Assembly: GCF_009796865.1 (NCBI RefSeq)
Contig: NZ_CP047028.1
Coordinates: forward strand, 1,116,001 to 1,180,000
DNA length: 64,000 nucleotides
Reading direction: 5' to 3'
Source: Formosa sp. L2A11
GTDB lineage: Bacteria > Bacteroidota > Bacteroidia > Flavobacteriales > Flavobacteriaceae
Shown: piece by piece, positions 17,412 through 26,422 of the stretch
How positions within the stretch are numbered: the stretch's first letter is position 1
Layout of the letters: each line of letters starts with the position of its first letter
The notes under the pieces: generated by a model
What the model was told of the DNA's origin: nothing
What the model saw: only the letters and a program-made list of their open reading frames with translations
The model's database searches: none
Translations under genes and position numbers: made by a program

Positions 17412-18323
17412 TTAATCTTGGACTATAATTTCTTTAGGATCTTTTTTATTAAATTCAGGCTGAATGTTAACATGATTTATATTGAATTTATCATGTAAAA
17501 CGGTTTCAATCTGAAATAAAATATCGTTAAATTGAGTTAATGTAATATTTTCTTTAAAATCTAAATGGGCTTCTAAATGTAATTCGTCATCATTTAAGTT
17601 CCAGATATGTACGTGATGTAATTTATTAACTATCGGAAATTTATTTACAGAACGTACCACATCTTTTACATTAATATGAGACGGTGTAAACAACATTAGC
17701 ATTTTTGTAGCAGTTATTAACAATGCATAACCTACCCAAATTAAATATACGCCAATTAAAAAAGTTAACACACTATCTATCCAATACATTTGGAAAAATT
17801 TCATGAGTAAACCACCAATTAAAACAGCTACACTTGCTATCATATCTGTAAATAAATGCATATAAGCGCTACGCATATTTAAATTAGATTTAGAATCTTG
17901 TTTTAATAACACTACACTAAATCCATTTGCAATAATACCTAAAAGCGATAACCATATCACAAGATCTGATGCAATAACATGCGGATCTGAAAAACGTTTA
18001 ACAGCTTCAATAATTAATAAAATAGCGATAACTATTAAGGTACACGAATTTATAAAAGCAGCTAAAATTTCTGCACGTTTAAATCCAAATGTTCTATTAA
18101 TAGAAGCCTTTTGTTTAGACAGCCTATTAGCTATATAACTAATAATTAAAGAAATAACATCTGTAAAATTATGCAGAGCATCACTTAATAAGGATAAACT
18201 TCCAGAAACCAATCCACCTATTGCCTGACTTAGAGTAATAAGAATGTTTAATAAAATAGAAAAAATTAAATTTCTACCTTGTAAAGTATGGTGTTCGTGG
18301 TTATGGTCATACGAGGTAGACAT
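17412..18323 (-). CDS. Cation diffusion facilitator (zinc exporter type)
   Basis: A 303-residue inner-membrane CDF transporter with a His-rich N-terminus (YDHNHEHH). Six membrane segments are visible in residues 20-210. The metal-site pairs are His/Asp in segment 2 (LHNFTD) and His/Asp in segment 5 (HLFTDM), the pattern of zinc-exporting CDFs. The C-terminal cytoplasmic domain contains the HHVHIWNLNDDELHLEAHL stretch with its metal-binding histidines. It is directly followed by the ElaA-type gene and directly preceded by rpiB with no gap, so co-transcription is likely. Confidence 0.93.
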   Translation of the reverse strand: MSTSYDHNHEHHTLQGRNLIFSILLNILITLSQAIGGLVSGSLSLLSDALHNFTDVISLIISYIANRLSKQKASINRTFGFKRAEILAAFINSCTLIVIAILLIIEAVKRFSDPHVIASDLVIWLSLLGIIANGFSVVLLKQDSKSNLNMRSAYMHLFTDMIASVAVLIGGLLMKFFQMYWIDSVLTFLIGVYLIWVGYALLITATKMLMLFTPSHINVKDVVRSVNKFPIVNKLHHVHIWNLNDDELHLEAHLDFKENITLTQFNDILFQIETVLHDKFNINHVNIQPEFNKKDPKEIIVQD

Positions 18324-18758
18324 TTAGCAACTTATTGGAATTTTATTTACTCTATTTTGGTGTCTTCCACCTTGAAAAGCAGTTTCTAAAAATGCATCTA
18401 CCATTTCTATAGCTTGCTCTACTGCTGTATAACGTGCTGGAATACTTAAAATGTTAGCATCGTTATGTTCTCTTGCTAAAATAGCAATCTCTTTGGTCCA
18501 ACATAAAGCAGAACGTACTGCTTGGTGTTTATTAGCTGTCATATTTGCACCATTTCCACTTCCGCAAATAATAATTCCAAAATCAACAGTCTTATTAGTA
18601 ACGTCTTTAGCTACTGGATGTACAAAATCTGGATAATCTACGCTATCTGCAGCATCTGTTCCATAGTTGTTAACAACGTATCCCTTTGCTTCTAAATGCT
18701 TTAGGATTGCAAATTTATAATGTGTTCCTGCGTGATCGTTACCGATTGAAATTTTCAT
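18324..18758 (-). CDS. rpiB: Ribose-5-phosphate isomerase B
   Basis: A 144-residue enzyme interconverting ribose-5-phosphate and ribulose-5-phosphate in the pentose phosphate pathway. Seen are the N-terminal IGNDHAGTHYK and the active-site Cys in IIICGSGNGANMTANK. HDANILSIPARY and the C-terminal GGRHQNRVNKI with phosphate-binding arginines complete the family pattern. It is the first gene of the minus-strand rpiB-CDF-ElaA unit. Upstream lies the long gene-free region shared with rnr. Confidence 0.95.
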   Translation of the reverse strand: MKISIGNDHAGTHYKFAILKHLEAKGYVVNNYGTDAADSVDYPDFVHPVAKDVTNKTVDFGIIICGSGNGANMTANKHQAVRSALCWTKEIAILAREHNDANILSIPARYTAVEQAIEMVDAFLETAFQGGRHQNRVNKIPISC

Positions 18759-19485
18759 AATGTGTTTGGCTATTTTTTGTTAAATTGTAATGTAAATAAG
18801 GTTTAAATTTTAAGGTAGTAAATGTACGAAATGATGGTTAATAACCTACCTAAATGCCTAATAATTACATACCTTACAGTTCTTAAAATTTTAACAAAAA
18901 CACGTTAAGTATACTATAGTTAAACGTTTAGATAACAATTGTTCATAAAAAGTGCTTAACTATTAATTAATTGTTAATATCTGTTCATTACTTTTTTAAA
19001 CTTTTTCTTTTAAATCTCATATTTTTTTTCAACCAAAGATTATATAATACACTCCTAAAATTTAAGCCCTTTTCTTTAGAAAAGTTTTGAAACTAAAATC
19101 GACTCATATAAACAGGAAAATAAAATATTTTTATCAAACATTTTATGTAAATTACAGTTATAAACAATTGTTGATAACCTGACAAAAACAGTTATATATT
19201 AAGTGTTTAAATATATAATAACATGTTCACTTTGTATCAACAATGTGTAAACAAGATAAAATCAAAGTAAAACTCAAAAAAGTTATGCTACATATTAACA
19301 GACTATAATAAGCACTATTTATTTTTTTAAATTTTAAAAGAAAACTGATTATATATATATATATGTTTATAACTGTTTTTAAAGTCTATTTTTTTTAAAT
19401 TTAAAAATGAATAGTTAAACTTCTTAATAAAGAAACATTGATTTAGTATTTAAAATGTAGCTTTGTTACAATACAAAAGTAGATT
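18759..19485. other. 727-base gene-free, motif-rich intergenic region between divergent rpiB and rnr
   Basis: This is the longest gap in the window and is extremely AT-rich. It contains three copies of a motif ACAGTTATA (19154-19166 and 19188-19200 on plus, 19364-19376 on minus); the first and third extend to ACAGTTATAAACA. Related motifs TTGTTSATAA occur at 18939-18948 and 19168-19177, with a near copy on the other strand around 19234-19243. An alternating AT run covers about 19350-19363. No open frame of note is seen. It could be a regulatory region or an origin-like region; see findings. Confidence 0.6.
19458..19465 (+). promoter_or_regulatory. Probable -7 element of the rnr promoter
   Basis: TAGCTTTG fits the Bacteroidota -7 consensus TAnnTTTG, 20 bases upstream of the rnr start. 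A TTG lies at 19438-19440, but the 17-base spacer is shorter than the usual 19 or so. Confidence 0.55.
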
Positions 19486-21675
19486 ATGACAAGAAAGCGG
19501 AAAAAGAAAGCTTCAAAAGGGATTTCTAATCTCTCTCAAACGATTTTAAACATCCTAAGAAAGGAACGTAATAAAACCTTCAATTATAAACAAATAGCTG
19601 CAATTTTAAATGTTAACGATGCCAGCAGCAGAAATCAAATAATAAAAAAACTTCAATTATTACTCTCTCAAAAAGAGATAGAAGAAGTAGAACGCGGTAA
19701 ATTTAAAGCCGTTGTTAATACCGAATACAGTACAGGAATTATAGATTTAACTTCTAAAGGTTCTGGTTATGTGATTTGTGACGAATTTGAAGACGATGTT
19801 TATATTGCTTCAAATAATATAAACAAAGCTTTAAATGGCGATGAGGTAGAACTTTATGTTTATAAACGCAAAAAAAATGGCAAGCTAGAAGGTGAAATTA
19901 CTAACATAATAAAACGTGCTAAGACAGAGTATGTTGGTGTTATTCAGCTAAGTAAAAACTATGCATTTGTTGTGGTTGATGGTTACAAAATGTATAAAGA
20001 CATTTTTGTGCCCATTAATAAAACAGGTGGTGCAGAAGACGGAGATAAAGTATTGGTTAGTTTAGAAGATTGGCCAGATAAAGCAGATTCTCCAAACGGT
20101 AAAGTCTTAAAAGTTTTAGGTAAACCAGGCGAGCATAATACAGAAATTCATGCCATTTTAGCCGATTACGGATTACCTTACGAATTTCCTACTGAGGTTG
20201 AGGAATTTGCAAATAATATAGATACAACTATAAACGAAGACGAAATTAAAAAACGTCGAGATATGCGTAAAGTATTAACCTTTACCATAGATCCAAAAGA
20301 TGCAAAAGATTTTGATGATGCGTTATCTTTTGAAGTTTTAGAAAATGGAAATTACGAAATCGGAATTCACATTGCAGATGTGTCTCACTACGTACAAGAA
20401 GGTACTATTTTAGATGATGAAGCTTACGAGCGTGCAACATCTGTGTATTTAGTAGACCGCGTAGTACCAATGCTTCCAGAAATTTTATCTAACAATGCGT
20501 GTTCTTTACGTCCGCATGAAGAAAAATTTACATTTTCTGCAGTTTTCGAATTAAATAATAAAGCACAAGTTGTTAACCAATGGTTTGGTAGAACGGTAAC
20601 TTACAGTGATGCACGTTTTGCATACGAAGAAGCCCAACACATTATTGAAACGAAATTAAATGCAATTCCTGAAGAAATTTCTATAACAGGAGGAGCCTAT
20701 AATGTAGATCAGCCCATTGCAGATGCCGTTTTAAAATTAGACGAACTAGCAAAAATTATGCGTAACAAACGTATGGGAGCTGGTGCAATTTCTTTCGATA
20801 AGGTTGAAGTAAAATTCAATTTAGATGCAGAAAGTAATCCTATAGGTGTTTTCTTTAAAACTTCTGCAGATGCCAATAAATTAATTGAAGAATTTATGTT
20901 ATTGGCTAACAAGAAAGTAGCCGAATTTATAGGAAAGAAAAAACCACAAAAAACATTTATTTATCGTGTTCATGACGAACCAGATTTAAGTAAATTACAA
21001 GCACTTCAAAATGTAGTATCTAAATTTGGATATAAATTAGATTTTAAAGATCGTAAATCTATTTCTACTTCATTAAACGGATTATTAACAGATGTTGTAG
21101 GTAAAAAAGAACAAAATTTAGTCGATACATTGGCCATTAGAACCATGAGTAAAGCGGAATATACCACGCATAATATTGGTCACTACGGTTTAGCTTTCGA
21201 TTATTACAGTCATTTTACCTCACCAATTCGTCGTTATCCAGATGTTATGGCACATCGTTTGCTACAACTATATCTAGACGATGGAAAATCTGCCAGTGAA
21301 GTTATTTACGAAGAGAAATGTAAACATTCCAGCAGTATGGAATATTTAGCAACCAGAGCAGAACGAGATTCTATTAAATACATGCAAATTAGATTCATGC
21401 AAGATCATGAGCAAGAGGAGTTTGTAGGTGTAATTTCAGGAGTAACCGAATGGGGAATTTACGTAGAAATTATAGATAATAAATGCGAAGGTATGGTAAG
21501 AACACGCGATATTAAAGGCGATTATTACGAGTTTGATGAAAGCCAGTTTGCTATAATTGGTCGAGATACGAAAACAATGTACCAATTAGGAGACGAAGTT
21601 ATTGTAAAGGTTAAAGAAACAGATTTAGTTAAAAAACACCTTGATTTTAATTTAGTAGGAAAATCAAATGCATAA
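19486..21675 (+). CDS. rnr: Ribonuclease R
   Basis: A 729-residue 3'-5' exoribonuclease that degrades structured RNA. In order: a basic N-terminus and winged-helix domain (NKTFNYKQIAAILNV), cold-shock domains at about 75-230, the RNB catalytic domain from about 255 with FTIDPKDAKDFDDALS (metal-binding Asp residues), and a C-terminal S1 domain (FVGVISGVTEWGIYVEI). Length is normal for the family. Transcribed divergently from rpiB across the 727-base gap. Confidence 0.95.
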   Translation: MTRKRKKKASKGISNLSQTILNILRKERNKTFNYKQIAAILNVNDASSRNQIIKKLQLLLSQKEIEEVERGKFKAVVNTEYSTGIIDLTSKGSGYVICDEFEDDVYIASNNINKALNGDEVELYVYKRKKNGKLEGEITNIIKRAKTEYVGVIQLSKNYAFVVVDGYKMYKDIFVPINKTGGAEDGDKVLVSLEDWPDKADSPNGKVLKVLGKPGEHNTEIHAILADYGLPYEFPTEVEEFANNIDTTINEDEIKKRRDMRKVLTFTIDPKDAKDFDDALSFEVLENGNYEIGIHIADVSHYVQEGTILDDEAYERATSVYLVDRVVPMLPEILSNNACSLRPHEEKFTFSAVFELNNKAQVVNQWFGRTVTYSDARFAYEEAQHIIETKLNAIPEEISITGGAYNVDQPIADAVLKLDELAKIMRNKRMGAGAISFDKVEVKFNLDAESNPIGVFFKTSADANKLIEEFMLLANKKVAEFIGKKKPQKTFIYRVHDEPDLSKLQALQNVVSKFGYKLDFKDRKSISTSLNGLLTDVVGKKEQNLVDTLAIRTMSKAEYTTHNIGHYGLAFDYYSHFTSPIRRYPDVMAHRLLQLYLDDGKSASEVIYEEKCKHSSSMEYLATRAERDSIKYMQIRFMQDHEQEEFVGVISGVTEWGIYVEIIDNKCEGMVRTRDIKGDYYEFDESQFAIIGRDTKTMYQLGDEVIVKVKETDLVKKHLDFNLVGKSNA

Positions 21676-21747
21676 TAATTAAACGCTTTTATATTAATTA
21701 TTTAAACCCTTTTAACGATTGTTAATAAGTGTTGTAAACGTAAAAAT

Positions 21748-21787
21748 TACGAGTGTATCACACTGAAATTTTTTTCAGTAGCTCGTA
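21748..21787 (+). terminator. Hairpin after rnr
   Basis: Outer stem TACGAG / CTCGTA and inner stem ACTGAAA / TTTCAGT with a short T loop, followed by a T-rich run. It is a plausible terminator 70 bases beyond the rnr stop. No other structure stands out in this 194-base gap. Confidence 0.6.
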
Positions 21788-21869
21788 TATTTTTTAGTAG
21801 AAGTTATAAGATTAAAATTCAATTTTATAATTAGTTAATTTATTAAATAAAAATAATAATCCAATTAAA

Positions 21870-22544
21870 ATGAAACAGTTAGTAGTAGTATTTATAGCAT
21901 GTTTATCAATGGGATTACATGCGCAAAATAGCATAGAGAAAACAGTAGGAGACTTTAAAGAGGTTAAAGTTTACGATTTAATTCATCTAAATTTAATAAA
22001 ATCTGATGTTAATAAAATCGAGATTACTGGTAATAATGCAGATAAAGTTGAAACCATAAATAAAAATGGAACTTTAAAAGTTAGAATGAGTTTTGACAAT
22101 ATTTTTAATGGCGAAAACACAAAAGTTAATTTGTATTACACTTCTATAGACGTTATAGATGTTAACGAAGGTGCTTTAGTAAAATCTGACGATGTTATTG
22201 AACAATTTGAAATTGAACTAAAAGCGCAAGAAGGTGGACAAATACATGTGCCTTTAAATGTATCTTTTGTAGTTGTAAAATCTATTACAGGTGGTGAAAT
22301 TACAACTACTGGTACAGCTAAAAACGAGCAAATTAGTATATTAACTGGTGGTATTTATAACGGGCAATTATTAGATTCTGAAACATCTAAAGTTACAATC
22401 CACGCCGCTGGAGAAGCTCATGTAAAAACTTCTAAAACGTTAGACATTGTAATCCGTGCAGGAGGAGATGTTTATGTGTATGGAAAACCAGAAACTGTTA
22501 ATGAAAATAAAGTATTAGGTGGAAGAATTCTAAGAGTAGACTAA
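21870..22544 (+). CDS. DUF2807 (head GIN domain) secreted protein
   Basis: A 224-residue exported protein with signal peptide MKQLVVVFIACLSMGLHAQ. The mature part starts IEKTVGDFKEVKVYDLIHL and continues with short beta repeats (IEITGNNADKVET, VDVNEGALVKSDD, GGEITTTGTAKNEQ). This is the pattern of the DUF2807 right-handed beta-helix domain found in many Bacteroidota envelope proteins. It is likely periplasmic or on the surface. The molecular role is not known. Its stop lies 22-43 bases from the start of the LysE-type gene, which has its own -7 element. Confidence 0.82.
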   Translation: MKQLVVVFIACLSMGLHAQNSIEKTVGDFKEVKVYDLIHLNLIKSDVNKIEITGNNADKVETINKNGTLKVRMSFDNIFNGENTKVNLYYTSIDVIDVNEGALVKSDDVIEQFEIELKAQEGGQIHVPLNVSFVVVKSITGGEITTTGTAKNEQISILTGGIYNGQLLDSETSKVTIHAAGEAHVKTSKTLDIVIRAGGDVYVYGKPETVNENKVLGGRILRVD

Positions 22545-22561
22545 TTCCCTTAAGTTTTTAC

Positions 22562-22569
22562 TAAATTTG
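22562..22569 (+). promoter_or_regulatory. -7 promoter element of the LysE-type gene
   Basis: TAAATTTG matches TAnnTTTG and lies 18 bases upstream of the ATG at 22588. It overlaps the alternative TTG start at 22567, which argues that the ATG is the true start. Confidence 0.55.
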
Positions 22570-22587
22570 CGACAGAGATCGCGAGCT

Positions 22588-23268
22588 ATGTTAGAAGATG
22601 TTTTAAGAGCCATTCCCTTCGGGATATTGTTATCCTTTACAATAGGACCAGTTTTTTTTGTTTTGCTAGAAACTAGTGCTACAAAAGGTTTTAAATGCGC
22701 TCTTATATTTGATTTAGGAGTTATTATTGCAGACATGTTTTTTATTGTTGTTGCGTTTTACAGTACCAGTCGTATTTTAGATCACATAAAAGACGATCCT
22801 AATTTCTTTGTTTTCGGAGGTGTATTACTTGTTGTTTACGGGTTAATATCTTTTGTAAAGGCTCAAAAATCTTTCAGAACAATCTTAAGAGAGTATCATA
22901 GTGTAGTAGTTCAAAAAAATTATGGGAAGCTTTTTATGAAAGGTTTTCTATTAAATTTTATAAACGTAGGTGTGCTTTTAGGATGGTTAAGTTTTATAGT
23001 TATAGGAAACTCTATGACAGATAATGAATTTGGAGTTCATATTTTTTTAGCGACTATACTTACCGTTTATTTTATAGTAGATCTATTTAAAATGCTAGCG
23101 GCTAAATCGTTAAGAAATAAATTAACACCACGTATTATTTTTAAAACTAAAAAAATAGTATCTCTTGTTATTTTAGGTTTTGGAGTTTTACTTCTAGTTC
23201 AAGGTTTTTTTCCTAAAGAAAAAGAAATCTTAAAAGATAAATTCGAGCAAATAAATCCGTTACATTAA
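22588..23268 (+). CDS. LysE family translocator
   Basis: A membrane protein of 226 residues from the ATG at 22588; a TTG at 22567 would add MRQRSRA but sits inside the likely promoter. The segment IPFGILLSFTIGPVFFVLLETSATKGFK, here given as the family hallmark around residues 8-35, is the LysE/RhtB signature. Five to six membrane segments follow. Such proteins export amino acids or related small molecules; the substrate here is unknown. A Rho-independent terminator closes the unit. Confidence 0.85.
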   Translation: MLEDVLRAIPFGILLSFTIGPVFFVLLETSATKGFKCALIFDLGVIIADMFFIVVAFYSTSRILDHIKDDPNFFVFGGVLLVVYGLISFVKAQKSFRTILREYHSVVVQKNYGKLFMKGFLLNFINVGVLLGWLSFIVIGNSMTDNEFGVHIFLATILTVYFIVDLFKMLAAKSLRNKLTPRIIFKTKKIVSLVILGFGVLLLVQGFFPKEKEILKDKFEQINPLH

Positions 23269-23274
23269 ACATAT

Positions 23275-23311
23275 AAAATCCAGAGTATTTTTATAAAATA
23301 GCTCTGGATTT
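23275..23311 (+). terminator. Terminator of the LysE-type gene
   Basis: Stem AAATCCAGAG / CTCTGGATTT with a 16-base AT-rich loop and a following run of Ts. Confidence 0.85.
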
Positions 23312-23468
23312 ATTTTTTTATACAGGCTTTAATTTAAAATTAGTTTCTTAATTTTTTAGGCATATTTACTACGTATTACTTTAGTTTCTACTGAATAACT
23401 GGCTTATAATCTAGTACTATAAGTAATTCTAATTGCATTTTATATGTGATTAAAATTTGGGCATAAAA

Positions 23469-23494
23469 AAACCTCCAAGAAAACTTGAAGGTTT
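23469..23494 (-). terminator. Terminator of tRNA-Cys
   Basis: On the minus strand, stem AAACCTTCAAG / CTTGGAGGTTT (one G-U) with a TTTT loop is followed by a T-run, immediately downstream of the tRNA. Confidence 0.8.
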
Positions 23495-23498
23495 GAAG

Positions 23499-23569
23499 AG
23501 GCGTCGAGCGGATTCGAACCGCTGTACAAGGTTTTGCAGACCTCTGCCTAGCCACTCGGCCACGACGCC
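23499..23569 (-). tRNA. tRNA-Cys (anticodon GCA)
   Basis: A 71-base cloverleaf on the minus strand. The acceptor stem is GGCGTCG / CGACGCC with discriminator U, as is usual for Cys. The D arm is GGCCGAGTGGC, the anticodon loop is CTGCAAA with anticodon GCA, and the T arm is CAGCGGTTCGAATCCGCTC-like with the TTCGAAT loop. CCA is not encoded. It lies alone between the LysE-type gene and folB. Confidence 0.95.
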
Positions 23570-23622
23570 GTAATTAACGGATTGCAAATGTATAAAAAAT
23601 TACGATTGTAATCTATATACTT

Positions 23623-23985
23623 TTACTTTTTTCTTTTCTCCGTCATTTTTATAGTCACCATTTCTACATCTCCACCAATAGGTGGGTTTAGTTTACTAAC
23701 ACTAATTGTAGCTTTATCAACAGAAGTATTTTCGTTTAATATTCTAACTAATATGCGTTTAGCAACTGTTTCTAAAAGGTAAGAAGGTATTTTCATTTCC
23801 TCTCTTACTATTCTGTTTAAAAATACGTAATCTACGGTGTCTGCTAGGTTGTCTGATACTGCCGAGGCTTGTAAATTGGCTTTTATAACCAAATCTACGC
23901 GGTAATCACTACCTATTTTAGTTTCTTCGGTTAAACAACCGTGATTTGCGAAAATTCTTATATTTTCTACTTTTATAATGCCCAT
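23623..23985 (-). CDS. folB: Dihydroneopterin aldolase
   Basis: A 120-residue enzyme of folate synthesis that splits 7,8-dihydroneopterin into 6-hydroxymethyl-dihydropterin and glycolaldehyde. Typical features are IRIFANHGCLTEETKIG near the N-terminus, the central LADTVDYVFLNRIVREEM and the C-terminal SKLNPPIGGDVEMV with the active-site Lys. Monocistronic on the minus strand, divergent from glnS. The tRNA-Cys gene lies downstream on the same strand. Confidence 0.93.
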   Translation of the reverse strand: MGIIKVENIRIFANHGCLTEETKIGSDYRVDLVIKANLQASAVSDNLADTVDYVFLNRIVREEMKIPSYLLETVAKRILVRILNENTSVDKATISVSKLNPPIGGDVEMVTIKMTEKRKK

Positions 23986-24118
23986 AAGCTTATAAATAAA
24001 TGGTGTTTTGTGGATTAAAAATTTTTATAAAATTAATCATTATCTCATAGAATAATAGTAAGCAAGCGGATATTTCATTAATTTTACACTTTATTTTTAA
24101 TAGGTATTCATATCATTT

Positions 24119-26143
24119 ATGTCTGAAGAAACAAAATCACTCAATTTTATTGAACATATTATAGAAAACGATTTAAAAACTGAAATATCTCAAGATAAAT
24201 TACGTTTTCGTTTTCCACCAGAACCTAATGGGTATTTACACATTGGGCACACTAAAGCTATAGGTATTAGTTTTGGTTTAGGTGAACGTTATAATGCGCC
24301 TGTAAACCTTCGTTTCGACGATACAAATCCAGCTAAAGAAGAGCAGGAATATGTAGACGCGATTAAAGAAGATGTTTCTTGGTTAGGTTACACATGGGAT
24401 AAAGAAGTGTATTCTTCAGATTATTTTCAGCAGTTATTCGATTGGGCAGTTCAACTTATAAAAGATGGTAAAGCGTATGTAGATTCGCAATCGTCTGAGG
24501 CTATGGCCGAACAAAAAGGAACGCCTACACAACCCGGTGTAGATGGTCCGTTTAGAGATCGTACTGTAGAAGAAAACCTAGATTTATTCAACCGTATGAA
24601 AGCGGGAGAATTTAATGAAGGGGAACATATTTTACGTGCAAAAATAGATATGCAACATGTTAATATGTTAATGCGTGATCCTATTATTTACAGAATTTTA
24701 AAGAAATCGCATCACCGAACTGGAGATATTTGGTGTATTTATCCAATGTACGACTGGACGCATGGTGAGAGTGATTATTTAGAACACGTTTCGCATTCTT
24801 TATGTTCTTTAGAGTTTAAACCTCACAGAGAGCTTTACGATTGGTTTTTAGATCAATTGGTTACACCAGATCAAGTACGTCCAAAACAACGCGAATTTGC
24901 ACGTTTAAACTTAAGCTATACTATTATGAGTAAGCGTAAGTTATTGCAATTGGTAGAAGATGGTGTTGTAAACGGTTGGGACGATCCGCGTATGCCAACT
25001 ATTTCTGGTTTACGTCGTCGTGGTTATACACCAACTGCCATTAGAAAATTTGTAGAAACCGTTGGTGTTGCCAAACGTGAAAATATTATAGATGTTTCGC
25101 TTTTAGAATTCTGTATTCGTGAAGATTTAAACAAAACAGCAGCACGTGTTATGGCTGTTCTAGATCCTGTTAAATTAGTAATTACTAATTATCCAGAAGA
25201 TAAAGAAGAATGGTTAGAAGCAGAAAATAACCAAGAAGATGAAAGTGCTGGATTTAGAAAAGTGCCTTTTTCTCGTGAATTATATATTGAAAGAGATGAT
25301 TTTAAAGAAAGTGCAAATAGTAAATATTTCCGTTTAACTTTAGGAAAAGAAGTGCGTTTAAAAAACGGTTATATTATTAAAGGTGAAAGCGTTGTTAAAG
25401 ATGAAAATGGTAATATTACCGAAATTCATGTAAGTTACGATCCTGATACATTAAGCGGAAGTGGTACAGAAGCGAGTTTACGTAAAGTAAAAGGAACCTT
25501 GCATTGGGTATCTATAAAACACGCTGTTAAAGCTGTGGTTAGAGAATACGACAGGTTATTTATGGACGAATCTCCAGATAGTCATGGCGATAAAAGTTTT
25601 ATGGACTTTATAAATCCGGAGTCTTTAAGATTAATCACGGCTTATGTAGAACCAAGTTTAACAGAAGCTAATGTAGGCGACCGTTTTCAGTTTCAACGTT
25701 TAGGATATTTTAATGTCGATTACGATTCTACTTCAGATAAATTAATCTTTAATAAAACGGTTGGTTTACGTGATTCTTGGACAAAAGAAAAGCCAAAAAC
25801 GGAGTCGAATCCTAATCAGAATCAGCCTAAATCTAATCAGCCACAACGTAAGGCAATCGATGTGATTCAGCAATTTGGTAAAAAATATACCAATTTACCA
25901 GATGCTAAACGTGAGAAAATTAAAGGTGATATTTTAGAATTAGCCGAAAAAGTCTCTTACGACGAATTAGAGCCTTTATTTGGTACAGCTGCTAAAAAAG
26001 TAGGTACACGTATCGCTGCGATGTTAACGTTACAAGTATTGCTTAAAAATGGCTTAGAACGTAACGATGCGGTTAACGAATTTATAGAAAAAGGATTAGC
26101 AGATGGTAACGCACTTTTAGTTGCAGAAGCATCAGAGATCTAA
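24119..26143 (+). CDS. glnS: Glutaminyl-tRNA synthetase with C-terminal extension
   Basis: A 674-residue class I synthetase charging tRNA-Gln. The HIGH motif appears as PPEPNGYLHIGHTKA (residues 33-47) and the KMSKS motif as YTIMSKRKL. The core is followed by two anticodon-binding beta-barrels to about residue 555. A further 110 residues or so follow: a polar linker (TESNPNQNQPKSNQPQ) and a helical domain (DVIQQFGKKYTNLPDAK, YDELEPLFGTAAKKVG). This makes it longer than the E. coli enzyme at about 554 residues. The tail may be a YqeY-like tRNA-binding appendage of the kind known on Deinococcus GlnRS, but I cannot confirm the relation. Confidence 0.94.
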   Translation: MSEETKSLNFIEHIIENDLKTEISQDKLRFRFPPEPNGYLHIGHTKAIGISFGLGERYNAPVNLRFDDTNPAKEEQEYVDAIKEDVSWLGYTWDKEVYSSDYFQQLFDWAVQLIKDGKAYVDSQSSEAMAEQKGTPTQPGVDGPFRDRTVEENLDLFNRMKAGEFNEGEHILRAKIDMQHVNMLMRDPIIYRILKKSHHRTGDIWCIYPMYDWTHGESDYLEHVSHSLCSLEFKPHRELYDWFLDQLVTPDQVRPKQREFARLNLSYTIMSKRKLLQLVEDGVVNGWDDPRMPTISGLRRRGYTPTAIRKFVETVGVAKRENIIDVSLLEFCIREDLNKTAARVMAVLDPVKLVITNYPEDKEEWLEAENNQEDESAGFRKVPFSRELYIERDDFKESANSKYFRLTLGKEVRLKNGYIIKGESVVKDENGNITEIHVSYDPDTLSGSGTEASLRKVKGTLHWVSIKHAVKAVVREYDRLFMDESPDSHGDKSFMDFINPESLRLITAYVEPSLTEANVGDRFQFQRLGYFNVDYDSTSDKLIFNKTVGLRDSWTKEKPKTESNPNQNQPKSNQPQRKAIDVIQQFGKKYTNLPDAKREKIKGDILELAEKVSYDELEPLFGTAAKKVGTRIAAMLTLQVLLKNGLERNDAVNEFIEKGLADGNALLVAEASEI

Positions 26144-26177
26144 TCAAAAACGAATATCCGTTTTAGTTCTTATTTAT

Positions 26178-26246
26178 ACGTCTTGCTGAACTCGTTTCAG
26201 CATCTCATTATTTAAGAGTTTGTCAATAAATTGAAAGTGTGACGAA
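26178..26246. repeat. Possible degenerate copy of an interspersed Flavobacteriaceae repeat
   Basis: The stretch starting ACGTC and ending GACGAA contains the dyad GCTGAA / TTCAGC (26185-26201) followed by CATCTCATTATTTAAGAG. It resembles short intergenic repeats built on CTGAAC...GTTTCAG that I remember from this family. No second copy is seen in the window, so the assignment rests on general memory. Confidence 0.35.
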
Positions 26247-26293
26247 CATTTTATTAGTTATTACAATCAATTCATAAAATACATTATCATTTT

Positions 26294-26326
26294 AAAGCCT
26301 TGAAATTATTTTTATTTCAAGGCTTT
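26294..26326 (+). terminator. Rho-independent terminator downstream of glnS
   Basis: A 13-bp stem AAAGCCTTGAAAT / ATTTCAAGGCTTT with a 7-base loop and a T-run. Confidence 0.9.
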
Positions 26327-26387
26327 TTTGTTTCAAAAAATTAAAAAATCAAAAGTAAGAATTGTAATCTATTACAGGGATTCTAAG

Positions 26388-26395
26388 TATTTTTG
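26388..26395 (+). promoter_or_regulatory. Probable -7 element of the lplA promoter
   Basis: TATTTTTG matches TAnnTTTG, 27 bases upstream of the lplA start. A TTG at 26362-26364 is 23 bases further up, a little beyond the usual spacing. Confidence 0.45.
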
Positions 26396-26422
26396 TAGTA
26401 CAACTTTTTTAATTTTTACAGT

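Noticed and set aside
19350..19364. Alternating AT run as a phase-variable microsatellite
   Set aside because: It lies over 100 bases from the rnr start, outside any coding sequence and away from the likely promoter spacer; such runs are expected in DNA this AT-rich.
22567..22587. TTG start of the LysE-type gene
   Set aside because: It lies inside the TAAATTTG promoter element; the ATG at 22588 places the LysE signature at the usual distance from the N-terminus.
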